From Bacteroidales bacterium UBA6377 (GTDB taxonomy: Bacteria > Bacteroidota > Bacteroidia > Bacteroidales > UBA932): 64,000 bases of DNA. The notes beneath the pieces were generated by a model, which worked only from the letters and a program-made list of their open reading frames with translations, did no database searches and was not told the DNA's origin. The position numbers were made by a program, and so were the translations under genes. Below, piece after piece: positions 25,458 to 34,418 of the stretch. Numbering within the stretch: the stretch's first letter is position 1; the number at the start of each line of letters is the position of its first letter. Location: the NCBI GenBank assembly GCA_002438805.1, contig DJQV01000022.1, forward strand, positions 88,743 through 152,742. The letters run 5' to 3'.

Positions 25458-27524
25458 ATGGCGCTTCAGGAAAAAATAATGGATGCCTTCCAAGGGAAGG
25501 TGGTGAGGAAAGATCTTGCATTTCAGGTAAAAGGGAATCTGCCTGTACCGACCTATGTGCTTGAGTATCTGCTTGGACAATATTGCGCAAGCGATGACGA
25601 GCAAATAATCGAGGAAGGACTGGAAAAGGTCAAGAGTGTCATCCGCAATAACTATGTGAACAGGGCTGATGCCGAGATTGTGAAAGGAAAGATTCATGAG
25701 GCGGGCAAATACCGTGTCATAGATAAAGTATCCGTCTCGCTGAACGAGCGGATGGATTGCTATGTAGCATCCTTTGCCAACCTCGGACTGACAGGGATTC
25801 CGATAGCGACGAACTATGTGACAGCAAATGAGAAACTCCTCTCCGGCAATGGTGTATGGTGCATAGTGACCGTAGGGTATATACCGGGCGAAGACATAAA
25901 GGTACACTGGGAGATTCAAACGCTTAAGCCTATCCAGATTTCAAACGTGGATATACAGGAGTATATCGCGCAGCGAAAGAAATTCACGACTGATGAGTGG
26001 ATTGATTTTCTTATTCATACGGTTGGACTCAACCCTGACAGACTTAACCGCAGGGAGAAGTTCATAGTCCTGGCACGTCTGATGCCTCATATAGAGAATA
26101 ATTTTAATTTTATGGAGCTCGGGCCTAAGGGAACGGGCAAGTCCCATGTGTTTCAGGAACTCTCACCTTATGGGGTTCTTGTCAGCGGCGGTGATGTGAC
26201 CTCGGCCCGGCTGTTCGTGAGGATGTCAGGAAACAAGGAAATTCTCGGTCTTGTAGGCTATTGGGATGTGGTTGCCTGGGATGAGTACGAGCAGCAGAAA
26301 GGAAAGTCAGTCGATCCGGTACTCATTGACACTATGCAGAACTATCTGGCGAACAAGTCATTCAACCGTGGCGGCAACCCGCATGAAGCAAGCGCATCAA
26401 TAAGTTTTGTCGGGAACACGAAGCATACGGTAAACTATATGCTTGAGCATTCGCATCTGTTCGAGTCCATTCCAACAGCATTCATCAAGGGAGCGTTCCT
26501 TGACCGCATCCATCTGTACAATCCGGGCTGGGAAGTCAAGATGCTGAAAAAGGACAGTTTCAGTTCAGGCTATGGTCTTATTACGGATTACATCGCGGCT
26601 ATACTTCATGAACTGAGGAATATCGACTGTTCTGGTGAATTGAAGAAATTCGCGAAATTTGACGCTTCGCTTTCGGAGCGTGATCATCTCGCTATCCGGA
26701 AGACCTTCTCCGGCATGCTCAAACTGCTGTATCCGGATGGGAATTATACCTATGATGAGGCTTTGGAGATTATAGACTTTGCAGCAGAGTGCCGCAAGCG
26801 CGTCAAGGATCAGCTGTATGTCATTGATGAGACCTTCAGGGCTGAACCGGCCAAGTTTGACTATCAGATAATGCGTTCCGGAGAAGTGAGATCCGTCAAG
26901 ACTCTTGAGGAGTTGAATTGCCAGAATCATCAGAGTCCGGCAGAAAATTCGGTCGTACATGAAGAAGAAAGTACAACACGTGCCGCATCTGTCAATCATA
27001 GTGTCAAGGGACCTTTACTGATGTCATCTGTCAGAAGCATCCGCATGAACCAGACAGGCGTTTCCTATGACAGTCTCTTCGGAGAATATTTGAAGTCAGC
27101 AAAGCATATAACTCTCGTTGATCCGTTTATACGATATCCTTATCAAGTCAGCAACTTCCTTGAATTTGTACAATGCGTCAGGAAGAACTGCGCCACCCCG
27201 GAGGAACTTGCCATTCATCTCTCCACTCAGAATGACGAGGAAAAGATTCCTGAAATGATCGATATTTTCGATGATATAAAGGATGATCTCACGGAGCACG
27301 GAATAGAGTTCACCTATGACTTCAATGCTGATCACGATAGATACATAGATCTGGATAACGGATGGCGAATCAGTCTCGGACGTGGTCTTGATATATACGA
27401 GAAATATGGCAGATTCAGTCTTGATGCTTTAAATCAAGAGGACAGGCGCTGCAAGGAGTTCAACGTGTCTTATAACAACGTGAGTTCGATGAATTATGAC
27501 ACGCTCCACGTCAATCATATATAA
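25458..27524 (+). CDS. brxL: BREX ATPase BrxL with a C-terminal MIT_C/PLD-like domain
   Basis: 688 residues. The first 470 are the BrxL N-terminal and AAA+ parts: GKVVRKDLAFQVKGNLPVP, VPTYVLEYLLGQYCA, Walker A LGPKGTGKSHV (about 221-231), VAWDEYEQQKG, and the conserved RKTFSGMLKLLYPDG. Canonical BrxL ends in a Lon-protease-like domain. Here a low-complexity hinge (about 480-520) leads to a segment with the hallmarks of the MIT_C phospholipase-D-like fold: SLFGEYLKSAKHITLVDPFI (about 537-556), HDRYIDLDNGWRISLGRGLD (about 626-645). No Lon Ser-Lys region is seen. BrxL forms DNA-translocating rings needed for phage exclusion in type 1 systems. Its stop is 1 nt before murI. Confidence 0.88.
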   Translation: MALQEKIMDAFQGKVVRKDLAFQVKGNLPVPTYVLEYLLGQYCASDDEQIIEEGLEKVKSVIRNNYVNRADAEIVKGKIHEAGKYRVIDKVSVSLNERMDCYVASFANLGLTGIPIATNYVTANEKLLSGNGVWCIVTVGYIPGEDIKVHWEIQTLKPIQISNVDIQEYIAQRKKFTTDEWIDFLIHTVGLNPDRLNRREKFIVLARLMPHIENNFNFMELGPKGTGKSHVFQELSPYGVLVSGGDVTSARLFVRMSGNKEILGLVGYWDVVAWDEYEQQKGKSVDPVLIDTMQNYLANKSFNRGGNPHEASASISFVGNTKHTVNYMLEHSHLFESIPTAFIKGAFLDRIHLYNPGWEVKMLKKDSFSSGYGLITDYIAAILHELRNIDCSGELKKFAKFDASLSERDHLAIRKTFSGMLKLLYPDGNYTYDEALEIIDFAAECRKRVKDQLYVIDETFRAEPAKFDYQIMRSGEVRSVKTLEELNCQNHQSPAENSVVHEEESTTRAASVNHSVKGPLLMSSVRSIRMNQTGVSYDSLFGEYLKSAKHITLVDPFIRYPYQVSNFLEFVQCVRKNCATPEELAIHLSTQNDEEKIPEMIDIFDDIKDDLTEHGIEFTYDFNADHDRYIDLDNGWRISLGRGLDIYEKYGRFSLDALNQEDRRCKEFNVSYNNVSSMNYDTLHVNHI

Positions 27525-27525
27525 T

Positions 27526-28278
27526 ATGCCAACAATAGGAATAATGGACTCGGGGGTCGGGGGATTGTCGGTGCTCCGGGAAATATTGAAAGTGCTGCCG
27601 CAGGAGAGGTACGTGTATTTCTCCGACAACGCATGGTGCCCATACGGGGAGAAGAGCCCCGAATTCATCCGGGAGCGCTGCCGGCACATCACGGATCTGA
27701 TGCTCTCCAAAGGCGCATCGGCGATGGTGGTGGCGTGCAACACGGCCACTGCCGCGGCTATCCAGACTCTCCGCAGCGAATATGAGATCCCCTTCGTGGG
27801 AATGGAACCGGCGGTGAAGCCGGCGGCCCTCGGCACTAGGAGCGGGGTGATAGGAGTGCTCGCCACGGCCGGTACCCTCAAGGGCTCGAAATACCTCAAC
27901 ACAAAGGGCCGCTTCCAGGATGCGGTGAAAATAGTGGAACACATCGGCCAGGGCTTCGTGGAACTGGTGGAGAGCGGGGAACTGACCGGGCCGCACGCGG
28001 AAGAAGTGGTCGGCAAAAGCCTGGAGCCCCTCCTCGCAGCCGGAGCTGATACCATTGTGCTCGGGTGCACGCACTACCCCTTCCTGCTGGAGACGCTACG
28101 CAAGGTCGCCGGCCCTGGGATAAATTTCATAGACCCGGCACCGGCCGTGGCACGCAGGCTCGTGGAAGTGCTCAAAGAAAACGGCATCGGGCCCGCGGAC
28201 AGCAGACCCGATGTCGAACTCATATCCTCCGGCCCGGACGAAGCCCTGCAGAGGTGCTATGCCCTTATCAGGAGATGA
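27526..28278 (+). CDS. murI: Glutamate racemase
   Basis: 250 residues from the ATG at 27526; the frame opens further upstream inside brxL, but MPTIGIMDSGVGGLSVL is the standard start. MurI makes D-glutamate for peptidoglycan. The two catalytic cysteines are present: C71 in VVACNTATAA and C181 in VLGCTHYPFLL. The phosphate/substrate loop DSGVGGLS and YFSDNAWCPYG are also as expected. A sample line (27781-27840) is 65% G+C by my count, against about 40% in brxA, so core genome resumes here. It lies 1 nt after brxL, so BREX transcription would run into an essential wall gene. A separate promoter inside the end of brxL was not identified. Confidence 0.95.
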   Translation: MPTIGIMDSGVGGLSVLREILKVLPQERYVYFSDNAWCPYGEKSPEFIRERCRHITDLMLSKGASAMVVACNTATAAAIQTLRSEYEIPFVGMEPAVKPAALGTRSGVIGVLATAGTLKGSKYLNTKGRFQDAVKIVEHIGQGFVELVESGELTGPHAEEVVGKSLEPLLAAGADTIVLGCTHYPFLLETLRKVAGPGINFIDPAPAVARRLVEVLKENGIGPADSRPDVELISSGPDEALQRCYALIRR

Positions 28279-28587
28279 TGCGTAACGCGCAACCTTAAAT
28301 GTCTCCGCTGCCACCTCCTTGGAGACCCTCAACTCGGCACTAAGGCACAGCCATTTATCAAAGGTAGGGGTATTTCCTGCTCTTTTTACCCCTACCTTCC
28401 AGAGGCACAACCCGTACACAGCTCTCTGCGGCACCCCAGTGCCAAAGGTAGGGGTATTTTTGGCGTTAATTACCCCAACCTTCCACGGGCACGGGCACGG
28501 GCACAGGCACAGCCCCCCCCGGCACAGAGAACTTTGCGGCATCCCAACCTCCTGCCGGCGACAGTCCCCCGAAGCGGGAAGGACACC
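28279..28587. other. Convergent intergenic region with palindromic repeat
   Basis: About 300 bp between murI and the DUF6515 gene (convergent). It is filled mainly by composite palindrome copy 3 (28361-28482), followed by a short (CGGGCA)n run near 28485-28512 and an eight-C tract. No coding sequence or classical T-tract terminator is seen. Confidence 0.7.
28361..28482. repeat. Composite palindromic repeat, copy 3
   Basis: Arms AAGGTAGGGGTA (28361-28372) with TACCCCTACCTT (28387-28398), and AAGGTAGGGGTA (28445-28456) with TACCCCAACCTT (28471-28482). The middle is in the opposite orientation to copies 1 and 2 (GTACACAGCTCTCTGCGGCA). Confidence 0.9.
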
Positions 28588-29901
28588 CTAATACCAGGAG
28601 CCGTCGGTCATCTGGCCGAGAACCTCGAAGTACAGTTCGCCGTCAAGAGCGACAGCACGGTAGACGGTGTAGTCCACGGCATAATATTCGACCCCGTCCA
28701 AGACGACAGTGCGGTAGTCGTCAGGCAGTTCTCTGACGACAGCCCCAGCCGGCGGCACGACCGTGGCGTAATCCCCTCCGGAAGTCCGCACGAAGAACAC
28801 CCCGTCTTCATAATAATAGTCAGCCGAGGCATCGGCATAGCTCTGCACGAGCCCGAGACGTTCCGCGAGCTGATAAGACTCGTATGCCCTCTGCGCATTG
28901 TCCGAAGAGAAACGCAGACGGGAGTTGGCGGAAGCCACAAGAGAGTTGCGCTCAGTCACATAGCGAGCGAAGTCGTTGTACTCACGGTAACTGCGGTACG
29001 CGGCGAAATAGAATGCGAAACGGCAGGCCGACGCAGCAAATCGCGATGGTCTGAAAGCGACTCCGAAAGGAGGCCGGGTGACATAGTAGTTGCCGTCAAG
29101 GCAGCGGTAGAACACATCATCGACAATAAAATAAGGCACTCCGAAGAAATCCCGGCGGGCATAGCGCGGAGGGAGTCTCTTCACCCGGTAACCGAAATAA
29201 TGCCGGCCACTGTCCCAGAAGCGGGACGGACGCCTATAAGAAATCGGATCGCGCTGCGGAGGCGGAACCTGTCCAGGACGCCAATCGCCGCCGGGACGTA
29301 CATCAGGACGTCCCGGAACTGGAGCCGTGCCATGCCCGGGACGCTCATCCGGGCGGCCCTGCGTAGGTCGGCCCACGGCACCAGGGCGGCCAGGTCTCCC
29401 ATCACCGGGACGCATCCCCGGACGATCCCCGGGACGAACCTGATTCCCAGGACGACGGTCATCTTTCCTGTCAGGAGCGGAAGCGCCGGGACGTGGCTGA
29501 CTGCCCGGCCTGCCGGCAGACGGCTGCTGTGGACGGGACGGTTGTGCCGCAGGCTGCTGCGGGCGCTGTTGCCCTCGCTTCCCGTCAGCGTTGCTGCCGG
29601 TGCGGGCTGGCTGCCGGCGTTCATCACCACCGGGTCGCACCTGCCCATTCTTGTTGTTGTCCTGCGGTACCGTATATGTCTTGTTGCGGCCCGAAGAGCC
29701 GTTGCTGCGTGAAGCCGAAGCGGAATTGCCTCCAGAAGAGGAACTGTTGCCTCGTGACGCGGATGAGCCCTGTGAGGTGGACGGCCTGCGGCCCCCGCCT
29801 CTGGAATTGTTGCCGCCCCCGCGCGATTGGGCGGGCAAAGGCTGCGAAAGCAGAGAGCACAGAGCCAGCGCAGCGGCTGCAAGGTAAGTCAATCTTCTCA
29901 T
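28588..29901 (-). CDS. Secreted DUF6515-family protein with Arg-Pro-Gly-rich linker
   Basis: 437 residues from the ATG at 29901. A signal peptide (MRRLTYLAAAALALCSLLSQPLPAQS) leads into about 190 residues of low-complexity Ser/Asn/Gly, then Gln/Pro and repeated RPG units, followed by a folded C-terminal half rich in Tyr and Phe (GVPYFIVDDVFYRCLDGNYYV, DDYRTVVLDGVEYYAVDYTVYR). The last part matches the DUF6515 pattern of short SH3-like repeats found in Bacteroidales envelope proteins. The function is unknown. It is the last gene of the six-gene peptidoglycan operon, 2 nt after the NamZ stop. The basic linker could bind the wall, which is inference. Confidence 0.75.
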   Translation of the reverse strand: MRRLTYLAAAALALCSLLSQPLPAQSRGGGNNSRGGGRRPSTSQGSSASRGNSSSSGGNSASASRSNGSSGRNKTYTVPQDNNKNGQVRPGGDERRQPARTGSNADGKRGQQRPQQPAAQPSRPQQPSAGRPGSQPRPGASAPDRKDDRRPGNQVRPGDRPGMRPGDGRPGRPGAVGRPTQGRPDERPGHGTAPVPGRPDVRPGGDWRPGQVPPPQRDPISYRRPSRFWDSGRHYFGYRVKRLPPRYARRDFFGVPYFIVDDVFYRCLDGNYYVTRPPFGVAFRPSRFAASACRFAFYFAAYRSYREYNDFARYVTERNSLVASANSRLRFSSDNAQRAYESYQLAERLGLVQSYADASADYYYEDGVFFVRTSGGDYATVVPPAGAVVRELPDDYRTVVLDGVEYYAVDYTVYRAVALDGELYFEVLGQMTDGSWY

Positions 29902-29903
29902 AA

Positions 29904-31160
29904 TCAATAAAGATGATATTTGGCGGACAACTGCCTGAATGCCTCCACATCCTTGGACCAGAAGTCCGCAATGTCGGACACCTTGAGGCTCTGCCCGAAT
30001 GTGGTGCTGACAAAATCAGTGCCGCAGACCTTGTTGAACATCGGGATGCGCTCCGCGGAGAGGGCAAACGGGTTCTTGCCGTACAACTCCCAGATGGCCT
30101 GCATCACGTAGAACTGGGTCAAGGTGATGGTCGCGGCATCGTAGTCCGTGTAGTAATACTGTACCCCGTGGATGAGTTTCCCGGAAAGCCGGCCGGATGT
30201 AGGCTTGTAGTGTATGGTTCTCCATGCAACTCCCGGAACGGCGTAACTGTCAAGAGTTTCCTTCAACTTGTCGGCATCCACCCATTCCTCGGCGAAAGTG
30301 GCGAACGGGAGGGTGTAGCCTATGCCGATGTTGAGGTAGTTGTACATCTCCCCTATCAGGCCGGCTGACGGGTAGCACAGCGCGCTCTCGGGATAAGGGA
30401 TGTTCGGGGACGGGAGCACCCACGGCAGGCCCGTGTCGCCAAAGAGCATGTCGCGGTTCCAGCCTTCCATCGGCACCACGAGCAGGCTGCATTTCATGGG
30501 CTCCTCCCTGCCGTTCTGCCCGCGGTTGAGCCCCTCCTCGTTGATGAGCATGGCAAGTTCCCCCACGGTGAGGCCATAGACATAAGGGATGCGGTACTGG
30601 CTCACGAATGAGTTGAACCCGGGCTCTACCAGCGGCCCCTCTATCTTGTTGCCCCCGAGAGGGTTGGGCCTGTCCAGCACCATCACCGGAATCTCGGCCC
30701 TGGCACAGGCACGCATCACCAGCCCGAGGGTGGAGATAAACGTGTAGGAACGGCTGCCCACGTCCTGGATGTCATAGATCATGATGTCGATACCCTTGAG
30801 CATCTCGGGGGACGGTTCGCGCGTGGCCCCGTACAACGAATTGACAGGCAAGCCGGTACGGGCATCTTTACCTGATTCCACCTTGCCGCCTGCGTACACA
30901 TCGCCCCTCACCCCGTGCTCCGGTGCAAACAGGGCTACAAGCTCCACGCCCGGAGCGTCATAGAGGATGTCAATGGTCGAATTGAGCTGAGAATCAACAC
31001 CTGACGGGTTGGTCACCAGTCCCACCCTCATCCCGGCGAGGCCGGAAAATCCACGTTCACGGAGAACCTCGATGCCGGGTTTGACCCGGGCCTGGAGGCA
31101 GGCGGCACTCAGCAGCGCCGCCGCGCAAAGAAAGTAACGGAAACGGTTGCCAGACAGCAT
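29904..31160 (-). CDS. namZ: NamZ-type exo-beta-N-acetylmuramidase (DUF1343)
   Basis: 418 residues from the ATG at 31160, chosen because it is followed by a good signal peptide (FRYFLCAAALLSAACLQA); the longer frame would overlap the upstream gene by much more. Landmarks of the DUF1343/GH171 family are GLVTNPSGVD, FAPEHGVRG, YDIQDVGSRSYTF, VLDRPNPLGG, and WVLPSPNIPYPESALCYP. NamZ removes terminal MurNAc from peptidoglycan fragments in the periplasm. The gene start lies 52 nt inside the AmpG-like gene, so the muramidase and the presumed muropeptide permease are translationally linked. Confidence 0.9.
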   Translation of the reverse strand: MLSGNRFRYFLCAAALLSAACLQARVKPGIEVLRERGFSGLAGMRVGLVTNPSGVDSQLNSTIDILYDAPGVELVALFAPEHGVRGDVYAGGKVESGKDARTGLPVNSLYGATREPSPEMLKGIDIMIYDIQDVGSRSYTFISTLGLVMRACARAEIPVMVLDRPNPLGGNKIEGPLVEPGFNSFVSQYRIPYVYGLTVGELAMLINEEGLNRGQNGREEPMKCSLLVVPMEGWNRDMLFGDTGLPWVLPSPNIPYPESALCYPSAGLIGEMYNYLNIGIGYTLPFATFAEEWVDADKLKETLDSYAVPGVAWRTIHYKPTSGRLSGKLIHGVQYYYTDYDAATITLTQFYVMQAIWELYGKNPFALSAERIPMFNKVCGTDFVSTTFGQSLKVSDIADFWSKDVEAFRQLSAKYHLY

Positions 31161-32359
31161 AACATTACAATTGTGAAGAATCCAACATAACCGGTGGCCT
31201 CCTGCAGCCAGCCGGCAAAAAAGCCCGGGAGCATCATGGAAAGAGCCATGAAGGCCGTGCATATAGCGTAGTGGGAAGTCTTGAACTCCCCTTCGGAGAA
31301 GCGCATCATATAGAGCATGTAAGCGGTGAAACCGAAACCGTAGCCCAGCTGGTCAAAGGCCACGCACAGATACACCACCCACATAGCAGAAGGCTGTGCC
31401 ACAGCCATATAGAGATAAACGGCGCACGGCAGGGCCAGAGCGAGCGACATGGGCCATAGAGACTTCCGGAGGCCCTTGGAGGCGGCGAAAACACCGCCGA
31501 GTATGCCCCCGACCGTCAAGGCGATAACCCCGACAGTACCGTAAACGAGTCCGGAAGCCGCAGTGCTGAGTCCAAGTCCCCCGTCCTGTACGGAATCGAG
31601 CAGGAATGGGGTCAACATCTTGACGGACAACGCTTCCGGAAGCCGGTAGAGAAGCATGAACACTATCGCGAGCCACACCCCGTCCTTACGGAAAAACGTC
31701 ACCCATGCCCTGGAAAAATCCTTGAGGATGTCCCCTGGAGCCTTGCCGGGGGCGGTCTTCTCGACTTTCGGGAGGGAGAAGAGGTGCCAGAGAGCGAGCA
31801 GGGCGAAAAGCAGCGAGGCTCCCCCGATAGTCAGGCTCCAGGCGGCGGGAATATCTCCGAGACGCTCCTCCAGAACCCCTGCCAAGACCACTATCACACC
31901 CTGCCCGAAGACTGATGAGATACGGTAAAACGTACTCCTGACCCCGACGAACAAGGACTGATCCCTCTCATCCAGGGCAAGCAGATAGAAGCCGTCAGCC
32001 GCGATGTCGTGGGTGGCCGAGGCGAACGCGATGATGTAGAAACAGACTATCGACAGCCCGAAAGCATCGGGGCTCACCGACAGGGCAAGAGCCGCAAACC
32101 CCACAGTAACAAGGGCCTGCATGGCAAGAATCCACCACCTCTTGGTGCGGATCACGTCCACGAACGGACTCCAGAGCGGCTTGATGACCCACGGAAGATA
32201 CAGAAGTGCAGTGTAAGCCGCCACATCGCCGTTGGACATCCCGAGACGCTTGAACATCGTGACGGATATGACGTTGACGATGAAATACGGTATGCCCTCC
32301 GCAAAATAGAGGGTCGGCACCCAGGCCCACGGGTTACTGCTCAACTTCCGCTCCGACAT
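31109..32359 (-). CDS. AmpG-like major facilitator permease
   Basis: 416 residues with about 12 membrane helices and no soluble domain. The N terminus NPWAWVPTLYFAEGIPYFIV and AYTALLYLPWVIKPLWSPFVD carries the AmpG pattern; AmpG imports GlcNAc-anhydroMurNAc muropeptides. It lies between the SpoIID fusion gene (26-nt overlap) and namZ (52-nt overlap). Related Bacteroidota clusters for MurNAc salvage also contain an MFS permease of this kind. Uptake of cell-wall sugars or muropeptides is therefore the likely job, though the exact substrate (MurNAc or disaccharide-peptide) cannot be read from the sequence. Confidence 0.82.
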   Translation of the reverse strand: MSERKLSSNPWAWVPTLYFAEGIPYFIVNVISVTMFKRLGMSNGDVAAYTALLYLPWVIKPLWSPFVDVIRTKRWWILAMQALVTVGFAALALSVSPDAFGLSIVCFYIIAFASATHDIAADGFYLLALDERDQSLFVGVRSTFYRISSVFGQGVIVVLAGVLEERLGDIPAAWSLTIGGASLLFALLALWHLFSLPKVEKTAPGKAPGDILKDFSRAWVTFFRKDGVWLAIVFMLLYRLPEALSVKMLTPFLLDSVQDGGLGLSTAASGLVYGTVGVIALTVGGILGGVFAASKGLRKSLWPMSLALALPCAVYLYMAVAQPSAMWVVYLCVAFDQLGYGFGFTAYMLYMMRFSEGEFKTSHYAICTAFMALSMMLPGFFAGWLQEATGYVGFFTIVMLCCLATVSVTFFARRRC

Positions 32360-34418
32360 AGTAGTGAGAAAGTATCTGTCTGTAATCGTATCCTTCGGAG
32401 GCCATCACGGCAGCGCCGATCTGGCAGAGGCCCACACCGTGCCCCCAACCGCGCCCGGTGAGGATGAAGTCATCGCCCTCGCGGGTGACTTCGAAAGCCG
32501 AACTCTTGAGGTGCGTGTCGCTCAGGGCACGGCGTATAGCGAGTTCCTTGCCTATCACCTCAGAACGTTTCGAACCGTTGATTTTCAAATATTTGATGCG
32601 GCCGGAAGGGCCTCTGTCAAGGGGTTCAAGAGAGAGGATATCACCGAAATCGATGCCCGTGCGGCGGCGGACAAGTTCCGAAAGTTCTGCGGCGTTGTAT
32701 CTCACGCTCCAGTCGTGGAAGTCCCGCGTCTCCATGTCATAGTCGTTGAGCACCTGCGAGAGAATCTCAGAGTGCTCGCAGTCGCAGAAGCGGTCCTCCA
32801 CGCTCTTAAGGTAAGGGAAGTCCTTGTCTTCCCAGCAGGTGCTGTAAAGTTCCGTGCGGCCGCCGCAGCACTTGGAATAGCGTGTGTCGCAAAGCTCGCC
32901 TCCATAGCGGAGAACCTGCCCCCAGGTCTGGTCTATTGCGCGGCGGACATTCTCCCCCACTGCCATGGTAAGTCCTTGATACCGTTGGCAATGGTCGTCA
33001 GCGCAGACATCGAAGTTTCGGTGCGGCGACGGCCGGCCTGTTTTTCTTTCTTCCATTCTGGCTTGCAGCCAGCTGCGGGAGATGACTGCGTGGGCTTTGA
33101 GAAGTTCAAGTGAAGACGAGGACTTCATCTCGGAAGATATGACGCTGAGAAGGTAATTCTCCATCCCGATGCAGTTCACCGCGGTGATGCAGTCCCCTTC
33201 GACTATGAACTTGAGCCCCCCGGCAAACTTGAGGGTGCGCCTCTGCTGCCAGTGGAAGTCAATCCCTATCACGACGTCGTACAGTATGAAAGATGCTTCG
33301 GCAAACAGGGTCGAGCGGGTGATGGAATCAAAATACAATTCGTCGTATATCATCCCGTTGTAGACAATGCGGCCGTCCTGCCAACTGACTTTCTGCGGAC
33401 CGGCCCCGTCGGAGATGATCTCGAAGCGTATCTCCTTGGCTGACATTATGCCCACGCTGACCTTCGGCTGGGTGCGTGTGAGTCTCCACTCTATCATCTC
33501 CCTCTCTTTGCGCGAAATCGACACCTCGGAGAGCATCTCTTCAAGCTGTGCGGACGTGACCTTCTCGAAATCGTCCTCGAAAGGGGCCACAAAGTATCCG
33601 GCCATGTCGGCGGCACCCGGGCTTATGGTCAGATGGTCCGGCCCGTCGGAATAATAGTGGTGCGAGCGTTTGGCCTCGCGCAGGGTGACAAATGCCCTGT
33701 ATTCCCCGTCACGGCAATAGGCGAAGAGGTTGAATTTCGGCTCAACCTCCCCCTCTACCTTGTCCGTGCAGTCAAGCAGGCGGTAGAAGAGTTTGGCAAT
33801 GGACTTGGAGGTCATGGCCTTGAGGGCGAAGACTCCCTCGGTAAAGCCGGCATAGCGGTACAGAGTCGCGTCCTTGACTGAGGCGAGGGGTTCCCCGGGA
33901 TTGTCAAGATAATAGTCGATGGCCCTCTCCAGAGGGAGGGATTGTCTCGGAACAGCCTGGAAATGAAGATGGTCCGGGGCGGATGCCCCGCTGGCGGGAC
34001 CATTGTAGAACACGGTGTAGTCCCGGTATTTCATCGCAAAATCAAGCATGTCCGGGAAATGGTGCCATATCTCCTGCGGGATATGCTCCTCGCGCACTAT
34101 CACAAGGTGACCCGGGAAGATCGGGTACGGGTTGACCTGTATGCGGTAGTTTCTCCCCTTGCGGCCCTCAAATTTGAGGTGAAACTGCTCCGGGGGTCTG
34201 TTTTCCTCGCAGAGGAAGCACTTTCGGGCTGCTATGGCCTCCGGGCTGGTGTCGGCTGTGCTCGAAATGACGCGCCGGGGGTTGCACTGGACGGTGCACA
34301 GCAGCCCGTCCACTGCCAGCTGCCTGGTCCTGGCGGACTTGAGAGCCCGGAAATTGGATGCGGCCAGAGGCCACACGGACAGCTGGTCGTTGATGAACTT
34401 CTCTATTTCCTGCATCAC
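32334..34418 (-). CDS. DUF4922 (GalT/HIT-like) - SpoIID/LytB fusion protein
   Basis: 694 residues in two parts. Residues 1 to about 310 are DUF4922, a GalT/HIT-superfamily nucleotidyltransferase-like fold: KCFLCEENRPP, YRIQVNPYPIFPGHLVIV, and the catalytic-type SGASAPDHLHFQAVP (HLHFQ at about 149-153). From about 340 to the end is a SpoIID/LytB domain: AVNCIGMENYLLSVISSEM, LKAHAVISRSWL, SKCCGGRTE, and GRGWGHGVGLCQIGA. SpoIID proteins are lytic transglycosylases acting on denuded glycan. No signal peptide is visible, so the location of the second domain is unclear. It sits between a Nudix gene (4-nt overlap) and the AmpG-like permease (26-nt overlap). Confidence 0.83.
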   Translation of the reverse strand: MMQEIEKFINDQLSVWPLAASNFRALKSARTRQLAVDGLLCTVQCNPRRVISSTADTSPEAIAARKCFLCEENRPPEQFHLKFEGRKGRNYRIQVNPYPIFPGHLVIVREEHIPQEIWHHFPDMLDFAMKYRDYTVFYNGPASGASAPDHLHFQAVPRQSLPLERAIDYYLDNPGEPLASVKDATLYRYAGFTEGVFALKAMTSKSIAKLFYRLLDCTDKVEGEVEPKFNLFAYCRDGEYRAFVTLREAKRSHHYYSDGPDHLTISPGAADMAGYFVAPFEDDFEKVTSAQLEEMLSEVSISRKEREMIEWRLTRTQPKVSVGIMSAKEIRFEIISDGAGPQKVSWQDGRIVYNGMIYDELYFDSITRSTLFAEASFILYDVVIGIDFHWQQRRTLKFAGGLKFIVEGDCITAVNCIGMENYLLSVISSEMKSSSSLELLKAHAVISRSWLQARMEERKTGRPSPHRNFDVCADDHCQRYQGLTMAVGENVRRAIDQTWGQVLRYGGELCDTRYSKCCGGRTELYSTCWEDKDFPYLKSVEDRFCDCEHSEILSQVLNDYDMETRDFHDWSVRYNAAELSELVRRRTGIDFGDILSLEPLDRGPSGRIKYLKINGSKRSEVIGKELAIRRALSDTHLKSSAFEVTREGDDFILTGRGWGHGVGLCQIGAAVMASEGYDYRQILSHYYVGAEVEQ

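Noticed and set aside
28485..28530. (CGGGCA)n and C tract as a regulatory site
   Set aside because: Short simple repeat in a convergent intergenic region with no promoter nearby.
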